From the NCBI GenBank assembly GCA_938045215.1, contig CALINF010000025.1, positions 1-12,549 on the forward strand: a stretch of 12,549 bases of DNA, written 5' to 3'. Source of the stretch: an uncultured Halieaceae bacterium (GTDB taxonomy: Bacteria; Pseudomonadota; Gammaproteobacteria; Pseudomonadales; Halieaceae). The notes beneath the pieces are model-generated. The model ran no database searches. It was not told the DNA's origin and saw only the letters and a list, made by a program, of their open reading frames with translations. The first letter of the stretch is position 1. Each line of letters starts with the position of its first letter. The position numbers and the translations under genes are program-made. Positions 6,742-12,549 of the stretch are shown here, piece by piece.

Positions 6742-7596
6742 TGCATCTTCACGTAGATGACCTTTGGCGATTTCGTCGCGCAGTCCCTGCTCTGTTAGCT
6801 CACCCTGCTCAAGACACTCTTTAACCATGCTAAAGAAAAAGGCTTCCTGAGCCGGATCGGGATGTGGCCCATAGGTTCCGGCGAACTTGTAGTCACCGAA
6901 CAGTGCGCGTCGTCCGCGGCGTATCCAGTGCCTGGGTGGGAACAAACGGAATTTGTCCGCGGGTCTGAAGTCTACTGCAAGGCCTGTTTTCCAGGGTTGG
7001 GTCTTGCGCTTTGTGTTGTGCAGCAATTTTGTGTCCGCGCCCAGGTGATCAAAGTCATTCCAGCGGTCTTCAAGCGGACCTATCGTGGCGGCATCTTCCA
7101 GTTTCAATGTTACCCAATCCATGTAGTCGCGTTTAACGGGCTCAAACATCTCAGAGAAGTCTCGCTCGAATTGCCAGTGCGTTAACTTCTCACAATCCAG
7201 CAGCATCACACTCGTGGCAAACGCGGCTCTGAGTCCCTTGCTACGACACATGATACTGGCGCCTTGCATATCCCGACTCAGCAGCTCCCAGATGTCTCCG
7301 ACTGCGAATACATCGGGGTCGATAACGACTGCGCGCCCCTGGTATCCCATGAGCTCTGGCGGCATAAACCGTAGAGGCGTGAAGGATTGCAGATCGTCAT
7401 TCAGCCACGGGCGCATGTCACCATCACGCAGGTAAAGCTGGCCCTCGCGCTCTCTCATTGAGGGATAGTCTTTGACCTCGATGAACTTGATGTCGAACTT
7501 GTCTGCGTGAGCCGAATTTCGCTGCAAAGAATGTCGGCTCACTATCGCACCGAGTTTTTGTTTGTGATTGGTGTGAATAAAGACAGTGGGTTTCAA
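6721..7596 (-). CDS. GT8-like (GT-A fold) putative glycosyltransferase, copy A (TTG start)
   Basis: 291 residues. Features fit a GT8/GT-A nucleotide-sugar transferase: an N-terminal strand (TVFIHTN), QSFTPLRFMPPELM (70-83), a hydrophobic strand ending in a DxD-type metal site (AVVIDPDVF, DPD 93-95), SVMLLDC (129-135), WNDFD (179-183) and LLH...PWKTG (191-205). That last block resembles the GT8 HxxGxxKPW block. Family membership is inferred from these motifs. The paralogue at 11188-12132 is well over half identical by eye in the first 110 residues. I start at TTG 7596 because it aligns exactly with the paralogue's ATG and has AAGGA 9 nt upstream; the ATG at 7653 would add 19 residues and has no ribosome site. 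It is a single gene, convergent with the sulfotransferase and divergent from the ELM1-like gene, with a 96-bp gap where no clear promoter is seen. Confidence 0.75.
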   Translation of the reverse strand: MKPTVFIHTNHKQKLGAIVSRHSLQRNSAHADKFDIKFIEVKDYPSMREREGQLYLRDGDMRPWLNDDLQSFTPLRFMPPELMGYQGRAVVIDPDVFAVGDIWELLSRDMQGASIMCRSKGLRAAFATSVMLLDCEKLTHWQFERDFSEMFEPVKRDYMDWVTLKLEDAATIGPLEDRWNDFDHLGADTKLLHNTKRKTQPWKTGLAVDFRPADKFRLFPPRHWIRRGRRALFGDYKFAGTYGPHPDPAQEAFFFSMVKECLEQGELTEQGLRDEIAKGHLREDALTLVGA

Positions 7597-7692
7597 GCTG
7601 TTTCGTCCTTCGGCAGGTTTGTGAGATAGTCTAGCGCGAATCACGCGGGTCATACACGCCCGGGGATTGGCAATACTTGGAGCATTTTTGCT

Positions 7693-8793
7693 GTGCAGGA
7701 GCGGACGTTGACGGTCTGGTGTTTACTAGGGAGAAAGGCAGGCGACAATACTCAGGTGCTGGCGCTGGCCGAAGAGCTTGGTTGGGGCTTTCAGGAAAAA
7801 CGCATTCAGGCCAGATCGTGGGAGCTGCTTGTTCATCTTGGCGCGGGTATCACTCTTGCTGGCATTGACCTAAAGGCATCCACGCCTTTACAGCCACCGT
7901 GGCCAGATCTCGTGATTACAGCCGGTCGGCGCAACGAGCCCGTCGCGCGATGGATACAGCGGCAATCGGGTGATACGACCCGCCTCGTGCACATCGGTCG
8001 ACCCTGGGCACCTCTGCAGGCATGGGACCTGATTGTGACGACTGGCCAGTACTTCCTGCCCACTAGCGACAATATTGTTCACAACGCCCTGCCGTTGCAC
8101 CGCCATGTCGATAGCAATCTGGTGGCGGCTGCGCAGAGTTTGCGTCAGCAACTGAAGAGTTTACCCCGCCCATGGATAGCCGTTCTGGTTGGGGGCGACA
8201 GTGGCAAGTTCGTGTTCACGCCGGGCAAGGGTGCTCGTATGGGCGAGCTCGTCAATCGGCTGGCCGTGGAGGTTGGTGGCTCCCTGCTGGTCAGCGACAG
8301 TCCTCGCACGCCGGCTGTCGCAATGGACGTGCTCCAGGCGCAATTGACCGAACCGAACCTATGCCATCGATGTGCCAGCGGCGCCGACAACCCCTATGCC
8401 GGAATGCTCGCATTGGCGGACGCCTTCGTTGTCACTGGCGAGTCAATGTCGATGCTCAGTGAAGCCTCCGGCAGGGCCAAGCCGTTGTTTGTTTATGACC
8501 TCTCAGATACTGACTCGCCGTGGTGGATGTTGCCTCATAGCTTTGGCGTTAAACCGCTGAGCCATCGAGTCGCCATGTTGTTGGGGCCGCGGCGCATGCG
8601 TCGCGATATCAGCAAAATTCAGGATGGGTTGGTTAGATCCGGGCAGGCGAAATGGTTAACAGCGGATGCGATAGCGCAGCTGGGAAATGAGCTGCCTTCT
8701 ACTGAAGGGATATCTCCGGGAGCAGACCCAGCCACTGCGTCTGCTGCCGATCTGCAGCGAGCGACAGCGGCCGTGCAGCGGCTATTCTCTTGA
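7693..8793 (+). CDS. ELM1-family (GT-B-like) putative glycosyltransferase, third copy
   Basis: 366 residues from GTG 7693. It carries the full Mito_fiss_Elm1 motif set: VWCLLGRKAGDN (8-19), PDLVITAGRR (71-80), IAVLVGGDSGKF (162-173), SDSPRT (201-206), then ADNPYAGMLALADAFVVTGE (231-250) followed by SMSMLSEA. The C-terminal part, including RSGQAKWL near 315-322, matches the truncated gene at 1-406 far better than the one at 4477. A second candidate start, TTG 7708, has a better ribosome site (AGGAG, 6 nt) and would remove five residues; GTG 7693 has GGAG at 10 nt. No membrane or signal segment is seen. The last 12 bases overlap the opposing GT2 gene. The likely role is sugar transfer in LPS core or O-chain assembly, inferred from fold and neighbours. 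Confidence 0.88.
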   Translation: MQERTLTVWCLLGRKAGDNTQVLALAEELGWGFQEKRIQARSWELLVHLGAGITLAGIDLKASTPLQPPWPDLVITAGRRNEPVARWIQRQSGDTTRLVHIGRPWAPLQAWDLIVTTGQYFLPTSDNIVHNALPLHRHVDSNLVAAAQSLRQQLKSLPRPWIAVLVGGDSGKFVFTPGKGARMGELVNRLAVEVGGSLLVSDSPRTPAVAMDVLQAQLTEPNLCHRCASGADNPYAGMLALADAFVVTGESMSMLSEASGRAKPLFVYDLSDTDSPWWMLPHSFGVKPLSHRVAMLLGPRRMRRDISKIQDGLVRSGQAKWLTADAIAQLGNELPSTEGISPGADPATASAADLQRATAAVQRLFS

Positions 8794-9753
8794 GTAATAG
8801 TTGATACTGCGTCCGGTCAGGCTGGTGAATATGATGCCGCTTGATTTGGCCAGGCGATACAGACTGTGCATGAAACGGCCGCGCGAGAATATGCAAAAAG
8901 GCAGGATTAGCAAAATCACCAGAAACTTCAGTAAGGAGGTCATTGCGAGCTTGATCTGCCGACCTGGCGTGCCGTGGGTACGCACCATATTGACCTGCGA
9001 GCAGCCATTCTTGAAGCCCCGCTTCAGTAGCCCCTTTACGGTGTAACGCGCCGGTTCATGATTGCGCTGAATGATTGAAGTATCTGCCGTGGTGACACGG
9101 GCGCCTTGTGCCAATGCTCGCAGGAAGAAGTCCTTGTCTTCGCCACCGCTGTAGCGGAAGGCGTGAGAAAACACGGGGCCGGTGCTGGCGACGCGCTCAA
9201 TGATGTCCTTTCCCACTAGAACATTGCAGGTTGACGCGAAATTCGGCAGCCCATAGCGGCGTATCTTGTCTTCCTTTTTGACTTTGGTAGGGGACCGAAA
9301 TATTCCCGTTGCCCGCGCCCACTCTGGCATATTGGGGTCCAGAATCCAGGTGCCAAAAACCAGGTCTGCACCGCTATCGAGATACTGATCTAGCAGTCGG
9401 ATAAGCCAATCCGGGTGTGGCTCATCGTCGTCATCCAGAAATGCCACGACATCCGCGCCGCGCTCCATGGCTACTGACAATGCGTGATTTCTGGCATGGG
9501 TGATGCCCGATTCGGGCTCACAGGTGTAGTGGATAGCGATTGGCAGACTAGTGGCTGCCTGCTCGCAAAATTCGCGAGTATCTGTGCCGAGTTTGTTATC
9601 GATAACAATCAGTTGCACATTGGCGGGGTCGTAGTCGCCAAGGTCAATAGCTTGCAGGTTTGAAATCAGCTTCACCAATTCGTCTGGACGACTGATCGTG
9701 CAGACACAAATGGCGACCTTCAAAGCGGCGCGATTGACGATGTTGACCTCCAT
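8782..9753 (-). CDS. Family 2 glycosyltransferase, ExoM-like
   Basis: 323 residues. The GT2 domain runs from about 12 to 240: ICVCTISRPDEL (15-26), IVIDN (49-53), GITHARNHAL (83-92), the acidic nucleotide-sugar/metal site FLDDDDEP (105-112), CNVLVGKD (176-183) and GGEDKDFF (203-210), whose ED pair is the likely catalytic base region. This order, including the GGED block, is that of ExoM-type exopolysaccharide glucosyltransferases. A hydrophobic stretch at about 272-290 should hold the enzyme at the inner membrane. The start is ATG 9753; its upstream ribosome site is poor. An in-frame TTG at 9723 is an alternative that keeps the whole catalytic domain. It lies downstream of the ligase on the same strand. 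The sugar and acceptor are unknown. Confidence 0.9.
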   Translation of the reverse strand: MEVNIVNRAALKVAICVCTISRPDELVKLISNLQAIDLGDYDPANVQLIVIDNKLGTDTREFCEQAATSLPIAIHYTCEPESGITHARNHALSVAMERGADVVAFLDDDDEPHPDWLIRLLDQYLDSGADLVFGTWILDPNMPEWARATGIFRSPTKVKKEDKIRRYGLPNFASTCNVLVGKDIIERVASTGPVFSHAFRYSGGEDKDFFLRALAQGARVTTADTSIIQRNHEPARYTVKGLLKRGFKNGCSQVNMVRTHGTPGRQIKLAMTSLLKFLVILLILPFCIFSRGRFMHSLYRLAKSSGIIFTSLTGRSINYYSRE

Positions 9754-9890
9754 ATCAGTGGTTCGCTAGCTCCAATTCTGTAGGTTCCCCAGATTCCGTA
9801 ATTGATCAATACCACCTGTGCTCTTACGGTGGGGAAAATAGCCGTGCCGCCAGTCGGTACCAGGCAAACCCTGCCGTCACTGTAGCTCAT
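9720..9890 (-). CDS. Possible 56-residue ORF bridging the ligase and GT2 genes
   Basis: ATG 9890 overlaps the ligase stop as ATGA. The frame stays open across the whole 133-bp gap and 34 bp into the GT2 gene. It stops at TGA 9722-9720, overlapping the alternative GT2 start TTG 9723 as TTGA. The 56-residue product (beginning MSYSDGRVCL) shows no known motif or membrane helix, and its ribosome site is weak. Tight linkage on both sides favours a coupled small gene; composition and length do not rule out chance. Confidence 0.22.
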   Translation of the reverse strand: MSYSDGRVCLVPTGGTAIFPTVRAQVVLINYGIWGTYRIGASEPLIWRSTSSIAPL

Positions 9891-11113
9891 TTCGCCGATA
9901 TGGCGTAACGGGAATGCCTGTTGGTTTCCATGCGTCCTGGATAGGCTGCCATTATGAGGGCGATGGGCATCCAGAAAAATAGCCACAACTCGTTGGGGTG
10001 TACAAGCAGTCTATCAAAGTCCATCGCGATACAGGTCATTCCAAACAGCAGTAAGGCAATATAGATGGGCTCTCTTCTTTGTCTGTAGAGTTGCAGGCCC
10101 CAGAAAGCGGCCAGACTGAGAATGGTGAGCAGCAGGCATAGGCCTATCAGGCCACCATCGCGCAACGTTGCAAGATAGCCGTTGTGCGCGTGGTTGAACA
10201 CCTGCTCGTAGGCGGTGACCTCTGGATTGACGAGGCTGCCGCGCCCCACTAGCCAGTGTCCCTGCATGTCTATAATCGTTTGCCGCCATATGCCCGGTCT
10301 GAATGAGAGTGTCGCCACACGGTCAGTCCACAACATGGAGTTGGCCGTCATCAATGCCCAGTTCAACCCCATCGCGATGGCAAGCACGCCCAGCGCTCGG
10401 TAACCGATGACTGCCAGAAGGCCAACACTGGTCGCAGCAAGAGCAGTGCGCGATTGGGTCAAGAGCACTACGCACAGTAACAATATGGCCGTGACAATAT
10501 AGGTTAACTTGGCGTGCTTGGTGGGCGCAGTAAACAGACAGTGACAGGCCAGCACCGTAAACAGTCCGTAGACGCACGCTGCATTGTTGGTCTGGCTCAT
10601 CACGCCCAGCAGCTCCAGTCTTGAGCTTGGAAATGGGTTATTCAGATACCATGCTAGCACCGACACCAAGCCTGCGGCTGCAGCGATATAGAGACCTTGG
10701 CGCAAAAATTTGTCCATGGTCTGTGGGTGTTCAATCCACAGATAGCCGGTAACAGCACAAAAGGAGAGCACCGCAAGGCTGTACCAGATTGACCACAGTG
10801 CCTCTGCCTGAGTGAAATCAGCGGTCCACGTCAGGCTGCTGATCATATAGCAGATAAACGCCAACACCCAGTAGAGCAATTGGTTGCCGCGGAACAGTGA
10901 GACTAGCTCTCGCCATAAGATTAGAGCTGGGGGCAGCACAAGGATGTAGTACAGGCGCCGATGTCCAGAGACCATCGGTAGCAAAAAATAGCCGGCGACA
11001 AAAATCGCATAACAATAGGCCATCCCTTTGCTGCGCAAAAACACATGCAGGCTGTTGAGACTCTGGATCATCAATGCTGCGCAACCGAGCAGGGGCAGCA
11101 CGAAGCTGGCCAA
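9887..11113 (-). CDS. O-antigen ligase/polymerase (Wzy_C, WaaL-like membrane protein)
   Basis: 408 residues, almost wholly hydrophobic with about ten or more membrane segments, as in O-antigen ligases. The Wzy_C region has LTQSRTALA (218-226, with the conserved arginine), SFRPGIWRQTI (270-280) in the large periplasmic loop, VGRG (289-292) and HAHNGYLATLRDGGLIGL (308-325). In that loop H310-N311, nine residues, then GLIG fit the HNx9GxxG pattern described for WaaL ligases, which favours ligase over polymerase, though the two cannot be separated by sequence alone. It would join undecaprenyl-linked glycan to lipid A-core on the periplasmic face. The start is TTG 11113 with AAGG 7 nt upstream; the next internal start (ATG, residue 15) would cut into the first hydrophobic segment. 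It lies 74 bp after GT8-like copy B, probably in the same transcript. Confidence 0.9.
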   Translation of the reverse strand: MASFVLPLLGCAALMIQSLNSLHVFLRSKGMAYCYAIFVAGYFLLPMVSGHRRLYYILVLPPALILWRELVSLFRGNQLLYWVLAFICYMISSLTWTADFTQAEALWSIWYSLAVLSFCAVTGYLWIEHPQTMDKFLRQGLYIAAAAGLVSVLAWYLNNPFPSSRLELLGVMSQTNNAACVYGLFTVLACHCLFTAPTKHAKLTYIVTAILLLCVVLLTQSRTALAATSVGLLAVIGYRALGVLAIAMGLNWALMTANSMLWTDRVATLSFRPGIWRQTIIDMQGHWLVGRGSLVNPEVTAYEQVFNHAHNGYLATLRDGGLIGLCLLLTILSLAAFWGLQLYRQRREPIYIALLLFGMTCIAMDFDRLLVHPNELWLFFWMPIALIMAAYPGRMETNRHSRYAISAK

Positions 11114-11160
11114 TGACTTGCCTTGCAGTTCATCGTATCGCCGGGACGTCTGATAATCGG

Positions 11161-11176
11161 CCCCGATTTAGCGGGG
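11161..11176. other. Short GC-rich hairpin between GT8-like copy B and the ligase gene
   Basis: CCCCG (11161-11165) pairs with CGGGG (11172-11176) across a 6-nt loop, 12 nt after the stop of the upstream minus-strand gene. There is no T run on the minus strand, so it is more likely an attenuating or mRNA-stabilising element than a full terminator. Confidence 0.3.
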
Positions 11177-11187
11177 TGTTCACGCGC

Positions 11188-12132
11188 TTAAGCCGCTTGA
11201 GATGAGGCAGTAAGCGGATGTAAGTGCTCTGGTGGCAGGGGAGCCGTGCGATCGAGTATCTCGAAAGCGTCATGGCGCACGTGATTCAAGGCCATCTCAT
11301 TGCGCAGGAAGTCCTCGGTAATATCACCGTTCTCCAGACATTCCTTGAGCAAGCCAAAGAAGAAGCGCTCCTGGTTCTGATCCGGATGCTGTTTGTAATT
11401 ACCCAGAAACGCGTACTCTCCGAACAGTTTGCGTCTGGCTATCATTACCCACGCTGCAGGCGGAAACAGACGGAAGCGCTCGGCTGGTCGCCAATCGGTA
11501 GGTAGGCCCGTTTTCCACGGTTGGGTTCTGCGACGGGTAGTATGCAGAAGCTTGGTTTCGAGGGTGAATTTGTCGAAATCATTCCACTCGGACTCGAAAA
11601 ATCCCAGGGTGTCGCGATCTTCTTCCTTGAGGCAAATCCAGGGCTGGTAGTCCTGAGTAAAATCGAACATAGCCTCGAATTTCTTCTGCGCATCCCAGTG
11701 AGTCAGCCTGTCGCATTCCAACAACATAACGCTGCTGGCCATGCACTTGTCCACCAACCCTTTCGGGCCTGATCGCATGCGGCACATTATCGCCTTGCCT
11801 TGCATGTCTCGATTGAGTAACTCCCACACGTCCGCTGCTGCAAAAATATCGGGATCGATAACTACCGCCCGACCTTCGTAGCCCATGAGCTTTGGGGGCA
11901 TGAATCGAGTAGGGGTAAATGACTGCAGGTCATCATTCAGCCAGACGCGTTTAACGCCATCTCGAAGATATTCGTCCCCTTCGTGTGCAGCAAAAAACGG
12001 GTAGTCGCGACTATCCATGATTTGCACGTCAAACTTGTCGTTATTGCGCGAATAGCGGCGCAGCGCGTGTTTGGCGACAATCGCGCCAGTGATTTGCTTT
12101 TGGTTGGTCTGAATAAATACGCAGGCTTTCAT
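11188..12132 (-). CDS. GT8-like (GT-A fold) putative glycosyltransferase, copy B
   Basis: 314 residues, paralogue of the gene at 6721-7596 with the same motif order: VFIQTNQKQ (5-13), LNDDLQSFTPTRFMPPKLMG (65-84), AVVIDPDIF (89-97, DPD 93-95), SSVMLLEC (133-140), WNDFD (183-187) and KLLHTTRRRTQPWKTG (194-209). Conserved blocks cluster around the predicted nucleotide-sugar pocket. Copy B differs by a short insertion near 119-123, an extra C-terminal tail of about 20 residues rich in Pro, His and Ala, and scattered substitutions. That suggests a related but separate sugar or acceptor. It starts at ATG 12132 without a clear Shine-Dalgarno sequence. No signal peptide is seen. It is followed by the ligase and GT2 genes on the same strand. 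The glycosyltransferase call is by motif pattern, not a firm family match. Confidence 0.75.
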   Translation of the reverse strand: MKACVFIQTNQKQITGAIVAKHALRRYSRNNDKFDVQIMDSRDYPFFAAHEGDEYLRDGVKRVWLNDDLQSFTPTRFMPPKLMGYEGRAVVIDPDIFAAADVWELLNRDMQGKAIMCRMRSGPKGLVDKCMASSVMLLECDRLTHWDAQKKFEAMFDFTQDYQPWICLKEEDRDTLGFFESEWNDFDKFTLETKLLHTTRRRTQPWKTGLPTDWRPAERFRLFPPAAWVMIARRKLFGEYAFLGNYKQHPDQNQERFFFGLLKECLENGDITEDFLRNEMALNHVRHDAFEILDRTAPLPPEHLHPLTASSQAA

Positions 12133-12170
12133 GATATCGGTAGAGGCTAACTGCTAACTGAGAGACGCTC

Positions 12171-12178
12171 ACTATAAT
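12171..12178 (-). promoter_or_regulatory. Candidate -10 box upstream of GT8-like copy B
   Basis: The AT-rich stretch at 12171-12182 contains TATAGT on the minus strand (12176-12171), about 40 bp before the ATG. It also contains TATAAT on the plus strand (12173-12178), where no gene follows. The only -35 at 17-bp spacing is poor (TGGCGC), so this is tentative. Confidence 0.25.
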
Positions 12179-12194
12179 TTAATGCGTCGTGAAG

Positions 12195-12214
12195 CGCCAT
12201 TTGCAAAAATGGCG
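12195..12214. other. Perfect 8-bp hairpin with 4-nt loop between the edge gene and GT8-like copy B
   Basis: CGCCATTT (12195-12202) and AAATGGCG (12207-12214) form a perfect stem around GCAA (a GNRA-type tetraloop on the plus strand; TTGC on the minus strand). It lies 36 bp after the stop of the edge gene. With no T run after the stem on the minus strand it may be a weak or Rho-assisted terminator, or a regulatory palindrome. Confidence 0.35.
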
Positions 12215-12250
12215 ACAAATTACGTTCTGTGCCCAGTGGCGCCACGCTAT

Positions 12251-12549
12251 TTACTTGAATATTCCCCGTCGATACAGGCCCCAGAAAAACCCCCATAGAT
12301 AGATTAGTGGGGCGCGCCTCACCTTGTCCGGGATCACAATTGGTTCGCCTGAGTGGCGCTCCAGTTTCCAGGCGATGTAGTCCAACCCGCCCTCAAACGT
12401 GAACAGGGCTTTGAGCAATCTCATGATAGAGAGCAGCTTGCCCTGGGCGCGTCGAACGAACCAGGCTCCGCGGGTCTTGCGGCTCCGAAAGGTGCTGATG
12501 CGAGTGCGGTAATGTAGTTCGCCCGCGTTTTCACTGAGGATGAGGCCAT
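12251..12549 (-). CDS. Unidentified envelope-locus protein, C-terminal 98 residues
   Basis: An open minus-strand frame enters from the window edge (first full codon at 12547-12545) and ends at TAA 12253-12251, so the start is outside the window. The visible part begins GLILSENAGELHYRTRISTF. It has a strongly basic middle (FRSRKTRGAWFVRRAQGK), then DYIAWKLERHSGE, and ends in an aromatic stretch with a basic tail (LIYLWGFFWGLYRRGIFK). That looks membrane-associated. I do not recognise the family. Its place just upstream of GT8-like copy B, 118 bp away on the same strand, suggests a role in the same polysaccharide pathway, but no function is assigned. Composition and codon use look like the neighbours, which supports real coding. 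Confidence 0.65.
   Translation of the reverse strand, partial: GLILSENAGELHYRTRISTFRSRKTRGAWFVRRAQGKLLSIMRLLKALFTFEGGLDYIAWKLERHSGEPIVIPDKVRRAPLIYLWGFFWGLYRRGIFK

Noticed and set aside
7597..7653. Longer GT8-like copy A from ATG 7653
   Set aside because: No ribosome site, and the extra 19 residues are absent from the paralogue, whose ATG aligns with TTG 7596.
1..12549. CRISPR array, tRNA/rRNA, insertion sequence or phage attachment site
   Set aside because: No regularly spaced repeats, cloverleaf-like sequence, transposase or integrase motif, or terminal inverted repeats were seen on either strand.

Overview
The window reads as part of a cell-envelope polysaccharide (lipopolysaccharide) locus of a Gram-negative proteobacterium, most likely a gammaproteobacterium. 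The evidence is a tandem lptF-lptG pair, an O-antigen ligase-type membrane protein, several glycosyltransferases, a sulfotransferase, dense packing and a base composition that looks mid-50s %GC by eye. The genus cannot be told from the sequence. I see no tRNA, rRNA, CRISPR array, insertion sequence, integrase or plasmid gene.

Layout. 1-406 (+): 3' end of an ELM1-family (GT-B type) gene, overlapping by 18 bp the 3' end of the next, convergent gene. 389-4350 (-): operon lptF - lptG - (22-residue ORF) - MsbA/PglK-like ABC exporter, joined by ATGA overlaps. 4351-4476: divergent promoter region with a perfect TATAAT box and two copies of a 10-bp direct repeat. 4477-6707 (+): a second ELM1-family gene, then a PAPS-dependent sulfotransferase. 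6721-7596 (-): a GT8-like glycosyltransferase whose stop codon lies in a strong hairpin together with the sulfotransferase stop. 7693-8793 (+): a third ELM1-family gene. 8782-12549 (-): an ExoM-like GT2 glycosyltransferase, an O-antigen ligase/polymerase, a second GT8-like paralogue, and the C-terminus of an unidentified protein at the window edge.

How the genes may work together (inference). The ELM1-like, GT8-like and GT2 enzymes would build a core or O-chain oligosaccharide at the cytoplasmic face, and the sulfotransferase could sulfate it. The ABC exporter would flip a lipid-linked glycan or lipid A-core, the ligase would join glycan to lipid A-core in the periplasm, and LptF/LptG would pull finished LPS from the inner membrane towards the Lpt bridge. 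The striking points are three homologues of a plant mitochondrial-fission protein family in one LPS locus, two GT8-like paralogues interleaved with them, and lptFG lying inside the sugar cluster.

Several genes (lptF, the second ELM1, GT8 copy A, the ligase) are best started at TTG codons. The support is Shine-Dalgarno position, family N-termini, or the absence of any other usable start.
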